From: Senegalimassilia anaerobia JC110
GTDB taxonomy: Bacteria > Actinomycetota > Coriobacteriia > Coriobacteriales > Eggerthellaceae
Length of the DNA: 64,000 nt
Reading direction: 5' to 3'
Assembly: GCF_000236865.1 (NCBI RefSeq)
Contig: NZ_HE611015.1
Span: forward strand, 378,212-442,211
Shown here: positions 27,570 through 37,143 of the stretch, piece after piece
Numbering within the stretch: the stretch's first letter is position 1
Layout: every line of letters begins with the position of its first letter
Position numbers and translations under genes: made by a program
The notes under the pieces: generated by a model
The model's database searches: none
What the model saw: only the letters and a program-made list of their open reading frames with translations
Told to the model about the DNA's origin: nothing

Positions 27570-29741
27570 CTATCTTGCGGGCGCCTGCTCGGGAAACGTG
27601 CGGCGGAGCTCGAACGCGAGCGCCTGATGATCGGGCTCGACAAGCCCGGGGTCGGCCGCCATGATGGCGGCGGCATCGGCGTGCGCGGCCTGGATGACCC
27701 GCTCGTCGCGCACGACGTTGACGAGCTTCAGCGCGCTCGCCCCGCTTTGCCGGTTACCCAGGATGTCGCCCTCGCGGCGAAGCGACAAGTCGTATTTCGC
27801 CAGCTCGAAACCGTCATCGGTGCGCTCCATGGCGGCAAGGCGCGCCAGGGACTGCTCGGATTTCGAGGTGGAGACCAAAAACACCTGCGCCGGCTTCTCG
27901 CCGCGGCCCACGCGCCCGCGCAGCTGATGGAGCTGCGAGAGCCCGAAACGGTCGGCGTCCATGACGATCATGACCGTGGCGTTGGGCACGTCCACGCCCA
28001 CCTCGATGACGGTGGTCGCCACGAGCACCTGCGTCTCGTTGTCGCGGAACCGGCCCATGACGGCGTCCTTGTCGGCGGGCTTCATACGCCCGTGCAGCAA
28101 CTCCACATGCCAATCGACGAACACCGTCTGCTGCAGGTAGGACGCCTCCTTGGTTGCCGCGGTGACGTTATCGCCGGCGAAATCGGCGTCCGACTCGATG
28201 CTGATGGACGCGAACTCGTAGGCCTCCTCGTCGGCTTCCCTACCCCGGCCGCCGGCCCGCTTGTCGCGCGCTTCGGCATCCTGCCCGATAAGGGGGCAGA
28301 CCACGTACACCTGCTCGCCGCGCGCAAGCGCCTCGCGCGCCGCATCGTATGCCCTGCCCTGGTCGGCCTTCGACACGACGTGCGTGGTGCGGCGGGCAGA
28401 GTCGTTGGGGCGGTGCTTGATGTAGGACAGCGTCATATCGCCGAACACGGCGAGCGCGAGCGTGCGGGGAATGGGCGTGGCGGTTAGGTAAAGCGCATCG
28501 GGGGCCTTGCCCTTGGAGAGCAGCACCGCGCGCTGCTCCACGCCGAAGCGCTGCTGCTCGTCGATGACCGCGAGCGTGAGGCGCTTGAAGCGCACGTCGG
28601 GCTCGAGCAGGGCGTGCGTGCCGATGAGCACGCAGATGCCGCCATCGGCGGCTCCTTCGAGCAGACGGGCGCGCTCGTCATCGGGCGTGGAGCCGGTGAG
28701 CAGGCCCCAGGTGACGCCCACTTCATCGAACCACTTCCCCAGCGACGCGGCATGCTGGCGCGCAAGCACCTCGGTGGGCGCCATGAGCGCCGCCTGGGCG
28801 CCCGTGTCTGCCACCGCGGCAAGGGCGAAGCCCGCGACGGCGGTTTTGCCCGTGCCCACGTCGCCGAGCAGCATGTGGTTGGCCGCCTCGGGCGCCGCCA
28901 TGCGCTCGAGGATATCCGCACGAGCCTGCTGCTGTTCCTCGGTAAGGGTGAACGGCATGACACAGTCGAGCGCCGCCGAGCACGGGCCATCCACCACATG
29001 CGCCGTCGGCTGCGCGCCGGCGGCGCGCTGCGCGGCCTGCGACATGAGCGCGAGTTCGAGCAGCAGCAGCTCCTCGTACACCAGGCGGCGGCGCGCTTCG
29101 GCGACCTCTTCCATGGTATGCGGGAAATGGATGCACGACAGCGCGGCGCCGCGGGCCATGAGCCGATACCGCACGCGCAGATCGAGCGGCAGCGGATCGT
29201 AGCAGCCTTGCACGGCATCGAGCGCGTTTCCCACCAAACGGCGCATCCACGCGGCCGAGATCTTCTCGCATGCGGGATGCACGGGGATGATCATGCCCTC
29301 GGCCATCTGGCCGTCGCCGAGCTGCTCGATATAGGGGTTCACCATGCGCTTGAAGCCGTAGTCGAACTCCACCTTGCCTGCAACGGCGATGCCCATGCCG
29401 GGTTTGAGCTGGTCTTTCAGCCAAGGCTGACGAAAGCATGTGACCATGAGCACGCCGGTTGCGTCCACCACCGCGATCTCGACGAGCGTGAGGTTGGGGC
29501 GCGGGCGCTTGAGCTTGACCTCGTGGACCGACCCCTGGATAGTGCACGACCCGCCGATGCGCGCGCCGGCAACGGTCTCGCGCTTCGACAGGTCTATGTA
29601 GCGTCGGGGAAAGTGCGTGAGCAGGTCGCGGACCGTGCGCACGCCCAAACCCGCAAGCGCCTGCGCGCGAGCCGGGCTGACCAGCTTCACGCGCGACGCG
29701 GGTTCATCTAAGGCTAATGTTGCTGCGAGCCTATCGGCCAC
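27570..29741 (-). CDS. recG: ATP-dependent DNA helicase RecG
   Basis: RecG reverses stalled forks and processes recombination intermediates. The 723-aa chain has an N-terminal OB-type wedge domain (about residues 60-160), helicase motif I LLGDVGTGKTAVAGFAL, motif II VIDEQQRFGVEQR, TATPIPRTLALAVFGD, and QLRGRVGRGEKPAQVFL at the C-terminal lobe. The start is GTG at 29741, 9 bp after the fakA stop. The mid-part (about residues 480-510) is slightly enlarged by a basic/acidic loop. Confidence 0.97.
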   Translation of the reverse strand: MADRLAATLALDEPASRVKLVSPARAQALAGLGVRTVRDLLTHFPRRYIDLSKRETVAGARIGGSCTIQGSVHEVKLKRPRPNLTLVEIAVVDATGVLMVTCFRQPWLKDQLKPGMGIAVAGKVEFDYGFKRMVNPYIEQLGDGQMAEGMIIPVHPACEKISAAWMRRLVGNALDAVQGCYDPLPLDLRVRYRLMARGAALSCIHFPHTMEEVAEARRRLVYEELLLLELALMSQAAQRAAGAQPTAHVVDGPCSAALDCVMPFTLTEEQQQARADILERMAAPEAANHMLLGDVGTGKTAVAGFALAAVADTGAQAALMAPTEVLARQHAASLGKWFDEVGVTWGLLTGSTPDDERARLLEGAADGGICVLIGTHALLEPDVRFKRLTLAVIDEQQRFGVEQRAVLLSKGKAPDALYLTATPIPRTLALAVFGDMTLSYIKHRPNDSARRTTHVVSKADQGRAYDAAREALARGEQVYVVCPLIGQDAEARDKRAGGRGREADEEAYEFASISIESDADFAGDNVTAATKEASYLQQTVFVDWHVELLHGRMKPADKDAVMGRFRDNETQVLVATTVIEVGVDVPNATVMIVMDADRFGLSQLHQLRGRVGRGEKPAQVFLVSTSKSEQSLARLAAMERTDDGFELAKYDLSLRREGDILGNRQSGASALKLVNVVRDERVIQAAHADAAAIMAADPGLVEPDHQALAFELRRTFPEQAPAR

Positions 29742-29750
29742 GTTGCCGCC

Positions 29751-31382
29751 CTACTCCACGGAGAAGACGATGGGATACAGGGGCTGATCGCCGCGGTGCG
29801 CGTCGATCTCCAGATCCTCGTAGGCTTGCTCGATGCGCTCCTGCAGCGCCTGGAAGTCCTCGTCGGAGAGATCCTCGCCGGCGAGCAGCGTGCAGGTGTC
29901 GCAATCGTCGGCCTCCATGTGCTCGAGCAGGCCCATGACGACGTCGGAAACGCTGTGGCCCACAGCATGGATGGCGCCGTCGGCGATGCCGATGACGTCG
30001 CCGTCGGCGATGGCGTTGCCCTCGGCGTCCTTGGAATCCTTGATGGCGGTGGTGACCTCGCCGGTCTTGACGTCGGCGAACGCCTCGGTCATGGCCTCGA
30101 CGTTATCCTCGAGGGATGCCTCGCCGTCCACGCCGAACATGGCGGCGAAGGCCTGCGGCACGGACTTGGTGGGCACGACGCCCGCCGGGATGTCGGACAG
30201 CTCGCAGGCGGACTGGGCGGCCATGATGATGTTCTTGTTGTTCGGAAGGAAGATAACCGCGTCGGCGTTGACCTTGGCGGCGGCATCGAGCAGGTCCTTC
30301 GTGGAGGGGTTCATGGTCTGACCGCCGGAGACGACGACGTCGACGCCGAGCGACTCCAAGATCTTGGCGTTGCCCTTGCCGGCGGCGACGGCCACGAACC
30401 CGAGCGGCTTGCGCTCGGCGTGCTGCTCGGCCTCGAGCTTCTCGGTGCGCTCCTCGGACTGCAGCTTCATGTTGTGGATGAACACCTCGGAAATCTGGCC
30501 GCGCTCGAGGAAGTACGCCAGCACCTTGTCGGGCGTGTTGGAGTGAACGTGCACCTTGAACTTCGGCGTCTCGCCCACGCACAGCTCGCAGTCGCCCATG
30601 GTTGCCAGGAAGTCCAGCGCCTCGGCCTTGTCGAGCACGTCGGAATCCACCAGGAACTCGTTGCAGTAGGTGAACTCGCTGCCCTCCCAGTCGTTGATCT
30701 GCTCGATCTCGACCTTCGGAGCGGCGTCGCGCGCAAAGGCCAGCTCGTCGACGAGCGGGCCCTCCTTGCCCGTGAGGGCGGCCACGAAGCCGTCGATGAG
30801 GATGGCAAGGCCGTAGCCACCGGAGTCCACCACGCCGTTCTCCTTCAGCACGGGAAGCAGCTCGGGCGTGCGCTGCACGCTGGCATACGCCTGCTCGACG
30901 ACGTGGGACAGCGCCTCATCGGCCGACATCTTCTTCTTGCGGGCATACTTGGCGGCGGCAGCGGAGTCCTTCAGCACGGTGAGGATGGTGCCCTCGACGG
31001 GCTTGCGCACCGCGTGGAACGCCACGTCCTGGGCCTTTGCCAGGGCGGACTCGATGGACTCGGCGCTAACGGCGTCGAAGCCGTTGGAGCCTTCGCACAG
31101 ACCGCGCAGGATCTGCGAGGTGATGACGCCGGAGTTGCCGCGCGCGCCCATGAGCGCGCCGGTGGTGATGGCCTTGCGGATCTCGGCGGCGGAAGCGCCG
31201 ATGGGCAGCTTGGCCAGGCTTGCAACGACGGATTCCAACGTCAGCGACATGTTCGTGCCGGTGTCGCCATCGGGCACGGGGAAGACGTTGAGACGGTTGA
31301 CCTCGTCTTTGCGCGCGCTGAGGTTTTTGCTGGCGGCCGCGATTGCGTTGACCAGGTCGTTGCTGGTATAGGTACTAGACAT
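29751..31382 (-). CDS. fakA: Fatty acid kinase-type DAK2 protein (YloV/FakA)
   Basis: The 543-aa protein is the ATP-binding component that phosphorylates fatty acids held by a FakB carrier. The N-terminal DhaL/DAK2 domain has PVPDGDTGTNMSLTLESV and ALMGARGNSGVITSQILRG. A middle and a C-terminal domain follow (VSGGQTMNPSTKDLLDA, FLPNNKNI). GAAGGAGAA precedes the ATG. It follows the Asp23-family gene, the usual pairing. No FakB is seen in this window. Confidence 0.92.
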   Translation of the reverse strand: MSSTYTSNDLVNAIAAASKNLSARKDEVNRLNVFPVPDGDTGTNMSLTLESVVASLAKLPIGASAAEIRKAITTGALMGARGNSGVITSQILRGLCEGSNGFDAVSAESIESALAKAQDVAFHAVRKPVEGTILTVLKDSAAAAKYARKKKMSADEALSHVVEQAYASVQRTPELLPVLKENGVVDSGGYGLAILIDGFVAALTGKEGPLVDELAFARDAAPKVEIEQINDWEGSEFTYCNEFLVDSDVLDKAEALDFLATMGDCELCVGETPKFKVHVHSNTPDKVLAYFLERGQISEVFIHNMKLQSEERTEKLEAEQHAERKPLGFVAVAAGKGNAKILESLGVDVVVSGGQTMNPSTKDLLDAAAKVNADAVIFLPNNKNIIMAAQSACELSDIPAGVVPTKSVPQAFAAMFGVDGEASLEDNVEAMTEAFADVKTGEVTTAIKDSKDAEGNAIADGDVIGIADGAIHAVGHSVSDVVMGLLEHMEADDCDTCTLLAGEDLSDEDFQALQERIEQAYEDLEIDAHRGDQPLYPIVFSVE

Positions 31383-31432
31383 TGATGGGATTCTCCTTCA
31401 TTGGGGCAGGCGGCAAGGCGCTTGGGCGCGCG

Positions 31433-31780
31433 CTACTTGCGGACCTTCACGCCCTGCACATGCACTTCAACCCCGTCCAGCGGGACGCGCGCATACTCCT
31501 TCAAGACGAACGTGACCTGGTCGACCAGGTTCTGGGACACCGTGTTGATATTGGTGCCGTACTCGATGACGACGTACAGCGCCACGTGCACGCCGGCGTC
31601 GGTGGCGGTGACCGTCACGCCGCGGCGCAGGCGGCTGGCGGGCAGGATCTTGGCGATCCCGTCGGCAGCGGAAGGTGCGGCCATGCCGACGACGCCGTAG
31701 CACTCGAGCGCGGCGTTGCCGACCATGTCGGCCAGGACATCGTTGGCAACATGGAGGTTGCCGGGAATGGTATCGTTCAT
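31433..31780 (-). CDS. Asp23/Gls24 family envelope stress protein
   Basis: The 115-aa product starts MNDTIPGNLHVANDVLADMV at an ATG with AAAGGAA upstream; the longer frame runs over rpmB and its promoter. It has the alternating beta pattern of Asp23 proteins (GVVGMAAPS, VHVALYVVIEYGTNINTV). Members are membrane-associated or scaffold proteins whose role is poorly known. It heads the fakA-recG transcription unit. Confidence 0.9.
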   Translation of the reverse strand: MNDTIPGNLHVANDVLADMVGNAALECYGVVGMAAPSAADGIAKILPASRLRRGVTVTATDAGVHVALYVVIEYGTNINTVSQNLVDQVTFVLKEYARVPLDGVEVHVQGVKVRK

Positions 31781-31897
31781 GGCGTTCCTTTCTGGCTCGC
31801 ATATGCGGGCTCGAAACTTCTGCTGGCAGTATAGCGCATGCAATTGTGCAGACGGTATGCATGCATGGCGCATGCAAGGCATAAACACGAAATAATC

Positions 31898-31927
31898 TTG
31901 TGATGCTGCAAGTACGTGTGGTATAGT
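31898..31927 (+). promoter_or_regulatory. Candidate sigma-70 promoter of rpmB
   Basis: TTGTGA (31898-31903) and TATAGT (31922-31927) are spaced by 18 bp and lie about 70 bp before the rpmB start. A GGAGTGATG ribosome site precedes the ATG at 31998. Confidence 0.55.
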
Positions 31928-31997
31928 TGGAGGGCTTTTTGTGCAAGAGCGGCGTTCGCGCCGATACATGCAACCTAGGTACATGGAGTGATGAATA

Positions 31998-32189
31998 ATG
32001 TCTAAAGTTTGCGAAATCTGCGGTAAGGGCCCCGTTGCCGGTCGTAACGTCAGCCATTCCCACCGCGTGACGAACCGTTGGTTCCGTCCCAACATCCAGA
32101 AGGTCACCATCAAGGACGCCAAGGGCCATGTCCGCAAGGCCAACGTCTGCACCAAGTGCATGAAGGCCGGCAAGGTCACCCGCGCGTAA
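31998..32189 (+). CDS. rpmB: 50S ribosomal protein L28
   Basis: The 63-aa protein starts [20 protein letters not shown] and ends with [15 protein letters not shown]. The two CxxC pairs (CEIC and CTKC) show the zinc-ribbon form. It is divergent from the Asp23-family gene, the typical neighbour in Gram-positive genomes, and is followed by a strong hairpin. Confidence 0.97.
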   Translation: MSKVCEICGKGPVAGRNVSHSHRVTNRWFRPNIQKVTIKDAKGHVRKANVCTKCMKAGKVTRA

Positions 32190-32220
32190 CACCTTCGCGG
32201 AATATCCCATAAGGGAAATC

Positions 32221-32251
32221 GAAGGCCCCTGCTCTGTGAGCGGGGGCCTTC
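32221..32251. terminator. Bidirectional terminator between rpmB and the zinc-ribbon gene
   Basis: GAAGGCCCCTGCTC and GAGCGGGGGCCTTC pair over 14 bp with a TGT loop and one G-T wobble. CTTCTT-like sequence lies on the + strand side. It sits between convergent genes. Confidence 0.75.
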
Positions 32252-32277
32252 TTACGTTCAGGGAGCGAAGCAGCACC

Positions 32278-33003
32278 CTAATGCGCCTGCAGGATGAGCA
32301 GGCGGCCGCAGTTGGGGCATGTGGCCACGTTGCCCTGGGAGCGCATGTCGACCACGCGCCCATGCTCGATGGGCGTGCGGCATGCGCCGCAGCGCTCCTC
32401 CACAAGCAGGGCCAAAGGCACGCCGGCGGTGGCTGCGGCCGTGCGCTCGTAGAGCTTCATGTCGTCGGCGGGCACGCGCCGAGCCATGGCCTTGCGTTTG
32501 GCCTGCATGTCGGCTATACGCTGCTTCAGCTCGCCGCCTTTCTGCGCAAACGCGGCGCCGGCATTGCGCTCAACGCCCTCGATCTGCTCCATGGCTGCGG
32601 CGATCTGGGCGCGCACCGCCTTGATCTTCTCCAGCTCGGCATCGACGGCGCGCATGTCCTCCTCGAGGGCATCCCGGCGCTCCTGAACGCCCGTCAGCTC
32701 CTTGGTGCGCGCATCGACGGTGCGGAAATCGCCTTGCGCCTGCTCGATCTCGTCCTGGATGCGGCGGGCCTTGCCGGCCAGGCCGTCATCCTCCTCGGTG
32801 ATGCGCGCGAGCTTGTCCTCTGCCTTGGCCGCAAGCTTCTCCACCTGTTCCGCCTTGGCGGCGACGGCGCGCCTCTTCGCCATGGCATCGGCGACGGCCT
32901 TGCGCTCGGGCAGTTCCTGGAGCTGCTTCTCGGCGCGGATGATCTGCACATCGAGTTCCTGCATATGCAAAAACGCGGCCAAAACCTCGGAATCGATCCT
33001 CAT
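32278..33003 (-). CDS. C4-type zinc-ribbon coiled-coil protein
   Basis: The 241-aa protein starts MRIDSEVLAAFLHMQELDVQ. A long antiparallel coiled-coil (about residues 10-175) leads to a zinc ribbon with CGACRTPIE and CPNCGRLL. This architecture is common in Actinobacteria and Firmicutes (DUF164/zf-RING_7), next to the Nif3-like gene as here. The function is not established. The start at 33003 is preferred because the upstream frame overlaps the next gene. Confidence 0.88.
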   Translation of the reverse strand: MRIDSEVLAAFLHMQELDVQIIRAEKQLQELPERKAVADAMAKRRAVAAKAEQVEKLAAKAEDKLARITEEDDGLAGKARRIQDEIEQAQGDFRTVDARTKELTGVQERRDALEEDMRAVDAELEKIKAVRAQIAAAMEQIEGVERNAGAAFAQKGGELKQRIADMQAKRKAMARRVPADDMKLYERTAAATAGVPLALLVEERCGACRTPIEHGRVVDMRSQGNVATCPNCGRLLILQAH

Positions 33004-33068
33004 GCGAATCCTTTTCGTTCGGGCGCCCCGCGTGCAGCCGCACCGCGGCGCGGGGCGCGGTTTGCAAG

Positions 33069-33995
33069 TTACACGCGCACTGCCTCGGGATAAGACCACC
33101 TGTCGCGCTGCGACACGACGGCGACCAGCTCATCGGGCACCCCCGCATCGCGCACGCTGGCGGCGAGCACGCCGCAAAACGGCAGCTCGGAGGTATCGTG
33201 CCCCAGGTCGATCACCGCCATGCCCGCCTGAGACAGGTCGAGCGCGTCATGGTATTTGACCTCGCCGGCAACAAGCACGTCAGCTCCGGCGGCAAGCGCG
33301 GCGCGGCCCGTGGGGCCCGCCGATCCCGTGCAGGTGACGACAGCCCGCACCGCACGGTCGAAGCTCCCCCACACGCGCGGTGCGCGGCCGAACACGCTGG
33401 TGCAACGCGCGGCAAGCTGGCCGAGCGTCATCTTCTCGGCGGGAGCGCACAGCTGGCCGTAGCCCTTCTCGACGCAGCCAGCCTTCGGCTCCACCACCCC
33501 GCGCAGCGACAGCCCCAGCATGCCGGGCAGCATGCGCTGAGCGCGGGCGGAAACGTCGAGGGCGGTATGGAAGTTCATGAGCGCAACGCCCCGCTGAATG
33601 GCGCGATACACCACGGCGCCGGAGTTCAGCGCCGGCGACGAAGCCGGCTGAAACGACGTGGGCGGCGTCAGATAAGCCGGGTGATGCGTGACGAGCACGT
33701 TCGCGCCCGCATCGGCTGCCGCATCGATGGCGCTCACCGTGGGGTCAAGCGCCACGGCAACCGCCCGCACCGGCGCCGCCGGATCGCCCACCAGAAGGCC
33801 CGTGCGATCCCACTCCTCGGCATCCGCTGCCGGAAACTCGGCCAGAAGCGCCTGTTCGAGCGCGCCCACCGAGAGCTGGAAGCTTTTGGTGCGCAAGCCG
33901 CCGACCTCCACGCGCAAAAGCTCAGGTTTGCCCTCGCCCTGCGTCGCCTTGTCCTTCGAGCCTTCGATCTTGATCTTCTTCGAAGCCATGTCCAT
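33069..33995 (-). CDS. Nif3-like dinuclear metal-centre protein
   Basis: The 308-aa Nif3/YqfO family protein has metal ligands in NVLVTHHPAYL, ALMNFHTALD and the C-terminal DLGHDTSE. Before the conserved core (LSVGALEQALLAEFPA) lies a basic N-terminal extension of about 40 residues (MASKKIKIEGSKDK region). The ATG at 33995 has GGAAGGA upstream; a second ATG 6 bp later is possible. It has been annotated elsewhere as GTP cyclohydrolase I type 2, which this sequence does not prove. It precedes the zinc-ribbon gene. Confidence 0.9.
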   Translation of the reverse strand: MDMASKKIKIEGSKDKATQGEGKPELLRVEVGGLRTKSFQLSVGALEQALLAEFPAADAEEWDRTGLLVGDPAAPVRAVAVALDPTVSAIDAAADAGANVLVTHHPAYLTPPTSFQPASSPALNSGAVVYRAIQRGVALMNFHTALDVSARAQRMLPGMLGLSLRGVVEPKAGCVEKGYGQLCAPAEKMTLGQLAARCTSVFGRAPRVWGSFDRAVRAVVTCTGSAGPTGRAALAAGADVLVAGEVKYHDALDLSQAGMAVIDLGHDTSELPFCGVLAASVRDAGVPDELVAVVSQRDRWSYPEAVRV

Positions 33996-34089
33996 CAAGT
34001 CCTTCCATGTGATGAGGCTTCCCTTGGAACGGCCCGGGCCGCATGCCCCGGCCGTATGCCCTGCCGCTTCGACAGGGACTTTGCCGCCT

Positions 34090-34902
34090 TTACTCTAGCG
34101 CAATCTGACGCCGGTCACCCGTTGAGGTGGGAACCGTAACGCAGCGGTAGCCCGCCTCGTACATGGCCGCGAGCCCGGGCATGAGGTTGCAGTCGACCAC
34201 GGCCGGGTCATGCGCATCGGTGCCGATGGAACACGGAATGCCCGCGCGGCAGAACGTGCGCAGAAGGTCGGGCGCGGGGAACAGCTCGGCGCACGCGTAC
34301 GTGAGGCCCGAGGTGTTCACCTCCACCATGCGGCCGCTCGATTGCACGGCCTCGGCCGCCTCATCGTAGAGCGGCTGGGGGTTGAAGCTGGGACGATAAC
34401 CGAACTTCTTCACCAGATCGGGGTGCGCCATGCACGTGAAGGGCATGTCAGTGCAGCTGGCGGCCTGGCACCACACCTCGAAGTAGCGACGCCATACCGA
34501 ATCGACGCCCACGTCGTGCCAGCGCGCCTCCTGAGCCGGGTCGTCGAAGGCCCATCCGTCAAGATAGTGCACGCTGCCGAGCACGTGGATGAAGTTGGAG
34601 AAATCGAACGCCGAGAAGTCGCGGTCCTCCTGCGCGCCGAGCCAGTCGATCTCGCAGCCGGGGATGACCTGCATCTCGGGATGAGCGGCGGCCGCGGCCG
34701 CGACGTCGATGAGATAATCAGGCAGGCGATCCCACGCCATGGAGACCACGTTGTCGGGATCCATGGCCGCCGACATGGGGTAATGCTCGGTGACGGCGAT
34801 GGCGCCGAGCTTGGCGGCCTCGGCGGCGTCCACCAGCTCGGCAACGGTGCCGTGGCCGTGGCCGGTGTAGTTCGTATGCGTGTGCATGGTTACCAGTTCC
34901 AT
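34090..34902 (-). CDS. PHP-domain metal-dependent hydrolase (histidinol-phosphatase-like)
   Basis: The 270-aa protein starts MELVTMHTHTNYTGHGHGTV with AAAGGAG upstream. The PHP metal ligands are seen in HTHTNY, VTEHYP, PGCEIDWL, HVLGSVHYLDG and IGTDAHDP. HisJ-type histidinol phosphatase is one possibility, but no histidine genes are near, so I leave the substrate open. Confidence 0.85.
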   Translation of the reverse strand: MELVTMHTHTNYTGHGHGTVAELVDAAEAAKLGAIAVTEHYPMSAAMDPDNVVSMAWDRLPDYLIDVAAAAAAHPEMQVIPGCEIDWLGAQEDRDFSAFDFSNFIHVLGSVHYLDGWAFDDPAQEARWHDVGVDSVWRRYFEVWCQAASCTDMPFTCMAHPDLVKKFGYRPSFNPQPLYDEAAEAVQSSGRMVEVNTSGLTYACAELFPAPDLLRTFCRAGIPCSIGTDAHDPAVVDCNLMPGLAAMYEAGYRCVTVPTSTGDRRQIALE

Positions 34903-35100
34903 GCGGGCTCCTTTCATTATGCAAAACCTGCCGACGCGATGCGGCGGATGCTCGGGCCGGCAGGTTCGCCAAGCAGGGTGAAGCTTCCGCGACGGTCTCA
35001 TGCCGCAAGCGATGCGCGACGGTGAAAACCGCTGCGCGCAGCAGACCGACGGCGGGGCAAACCTAGTCGGGGCCGCCTTCCGGCAGCCCCGAGCGATTCC

Positions 35101-36309
35101 CTATTCCCAATTCAAAACCGAGTCGATGGCGTCCAGAAACGCCTGCACGTCCTCGGCGGTGGTGTAGCGGCCCATGGAGATGCGCAGCGCCCCGTGCGCG
35201 GCGTCCGCATCGATGCCGATAGCGCGCAGCACGTGGCTGGGCTCAAGCGAATGCGAGCTGCACGCCGATCCGCCCGAGACGCCGAAACCACGCATGTCGA
35301 AGCGCAGGATGAGCGTCTCGCTTTCGAGCGCGTCGACGAGCACGTGCACGATGTTGGGCAGGTAGTCCTGCGAGCCAGGCGCTACCTGGACCGTGGGACG
35401 GACGCCGGGCTTTTCGGCAAGCGCAGTGTAGAGCTTGTCGCGAAGGGCACCCAGACGCGCCTGCTCATCGGCCTGCTTTTCCTGAGCGACCTGGATGGCG
35501 GCGGCGAAACCCGCCGCGCCGCAGACGTTCTGCGTGCCACTGCGACGACCCGCCTCCTGGCCGCCTCCGAGCATACATGCATCGAAGGGGGTGCGGCTTT
35601 TCACGTACAGCGCGCCGACGCCCTTCGGGCCGCCCACCTTGTGAGCGGAAAACGATGCGGCGTCGCAGCCCCAATCAACCACGTTGACGGGCACCTTGCC
35701 AAGCGCCTGCGTGGCGTCGGTGTGGAACAGCGCGCCTGCGGCGTGCGCCGTGCGGGCAAGCTCGGCCACAGGCTGCACCGAACCGACCTCGGAGTTCGCC
35801 GCCATGACGCTGACGAGCACCGTTTCGGGGCGCATAACCTGCTCAAGCGCGGCTACGGTTATGAAGCCGTTGCGATCTGGCTGCACGCGCGTGACCGAGA
35901 AGCCCATCTGCTCGAGGCGCTTGGCCGGGGCCAGGACCGCATCGTGCTCGATGGCGCTGACCACCACGTGCGGCTGGGCGCCGCCCGCGCCGCCGAGGCG
36001 TCGGGCATGGGCTGCCGCCTGCGCCAGCCCGATGATGGCGGCGTTGTCGGCCTCGGTGGCGCCGCTGGTGAGAACCACCTCGTCGGGACGCGTGGCGCCT
36101 AAAGCGTGCGCGATGGCGCGACGAGCATCCTCGAGCGCGGAGAACGCCGCACGGCCGGGGATGTGCAGGCTGTTGGCGTTGCCGCCGAAGGCGATGTTGG
36201 CACGGCCGGGCACCATGTAAGGCGCCATAGCCTGAGCAGCTTCCTCGCAAAGCGGGGCCGTTGCCGCGTAATCAAGGTATACGTAGTTTTCCGGGACCTT
36301 CGCCACCAT
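35101..36309 (-). CDS. Cysteine desulfurase (NifS/IscS family)
   Basis: The 402-aa PLP enzyme takes sulfur from cysteine for Fe-S clusters or tRNA thiolation. The N-terminus has YLDYAATAPLCEEAAQAM, the aldimine Lys lies in SFSAHKVGGPKGVG, and the sulfur-accepting Cys lies in GVSGGSACSSHSLEPSH. The start at 36309 (MVAKVPENYVYLDYAAT) overlaps the end region of rpe by spacing only (7 bp) and uses AAGGAGG inside rpe. No IscU, ThiI or MnmA gene follows, so the acceptor is unknown. Confidence 0.93.
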   Translation of the reverse strand: MVAKVPENYVYLDYAATAPLCEEAAQAMAPYMVPGRANIAFGGNANSLHIPGRAAFSALEDARRAIAHALGATRPDEVVLTSGATEADNAAIIGLAQAAAHARRLGGAGGAQPHVVVSAIEHDAVLAPAKRLEQMGFSVTRVQPDRNGFITVAALEQVMRPETVLVSVMAANSEVGSVQPVAELARTAHAAGALFHTDATQALGKVPVNVVDWGCDAASFSAHKVGGPKGVGALYVKSRTPFDACMLGGGQEAGRRSGTQNVCGAAGFAAAIQVAQEKQADEQARLGALRDKLYTALAEKPGVRPTVQVAPGSQDYLPNIVHVLVDALESETLILRFDMRGFGVSGGSACSSHSLEPSHVLRAIGIDADAAHGALRISMGRYTTAEDVQAFLDAIDSVLNWE

Positions 36310-36316
36310 GGGACGC

Positions 36317-37021
36317 CTACGCCTCCTTGGATGCCAGCGCGGCGACGCGCGCCGCCTCTGCAGCCTGCGCGACCTGCGCGATGGCAGCCGCAGGGTCTTC
36401 GGCGCCGCACACGGCCGAGCCGCACACGAGCACATCGGCGCCGGCGGCGGCCACGAGCGGGGCGGTTTTCACGCCGATGCCGCCATCGACCTCGATGAGC
36501 GGCGCCGCGCCCACCGCGCGGGCAAGCTCGACCGTGCGCGCAACCTTGCGCTCGGAGCCCTCGATGTAGCTTTGGCCGGAGAAGCCCGGCTCGACGGACA
36601 TGATGAGCACCATGTCGAGCTGCGCCATGACCGGGGCGAGCACCTCGACGGGGGTATGGGGCTTAACGGATGCGGCGGCCTTGGCGCCGGCGGCATGGAT
36701 CATCTCGACGGCGCGCTCAAGCTGATAGCCCGCGGCGGCCTCTGCGTGCACGGTGACGATATCGGCGCCCGCCTCGAGGAACCACGGCAGCTGCTCAAGC
36801 GGGTTCGAGATCATGAGATGCACGTCGAGCGGCATGTCGGTGATCTTCTTCAGCTGCTTGACCACGGGCACGCCCATGGTGAGGTTCGGCACGAAATGGC
36901 CGTCCATGACGTCGACGTGGACGTAGCCGGCGCCGCCGGCCTGAATGGCCTCGATGTCGCGCTGGAGGTTCATGAAGTCCGCCGACAGGATGGACGGCGC
37001 GATTTTAACCGGTTGGAACAC
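36317..37021 (-). CDS. rpe: Ribulose-phosphate 3-epimerase
   Basis: Rpe interconverts ribulose 5-phosphate and xylulose 5-phosphate. I choose the GTG at 37021 (MFQPVKIAPSILSADFMNLQ), which follows GGAAGGGAAGGGG; the ATG at 37048 has no ribosome site. The product is 234 aa. Motifs are IAPSILSADF, HVDVMDGHFVPNLTMG, DVHLMI, MSVEPGFSGQSY and EVDGGIGVKTAPL. Confidence 0.95.
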   Translation of the reverse strand: MFQPVKIAPSILSADFMNLQRDIEAIQAGGAGYVHVDVMDGHFVPNLTMGVPVVKQLKKITDMPLDVHLMISNPLEQLPWFLEAGADIVTVHAEAAAGYQLERAVEMIHAAGAKAAASVKPHTPVEVLAPVMAQLDMVLIMSVEPGFSGQSYIEGSERKVARTVELARAVGAAPLIEVDGGIGVKTAPLVAAAGADVLVCGSAVCGAEDPAAAIAQVAQAAEAARVAALASKEA

Positions 37022-37143
37022 GTTTGGCCCCTTCCCTTCCAAGCTCATAGGTTATGTGCATATTCTACCGCACCTGCGCCAAGGCGGCGGCGGCGCGGGC
37101 GCGGCGGGCATATAATGCTGACAAGAACGAGGAAAGGGGCTTT

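Noticed and set aside
31781-32179. Extended N-terminus of the Asp23-family protein
   Set aside because: The upstream frame is antisense to rpmB and crosses its promoter. The ATG at 31780 has a ribosome site and fits the family.
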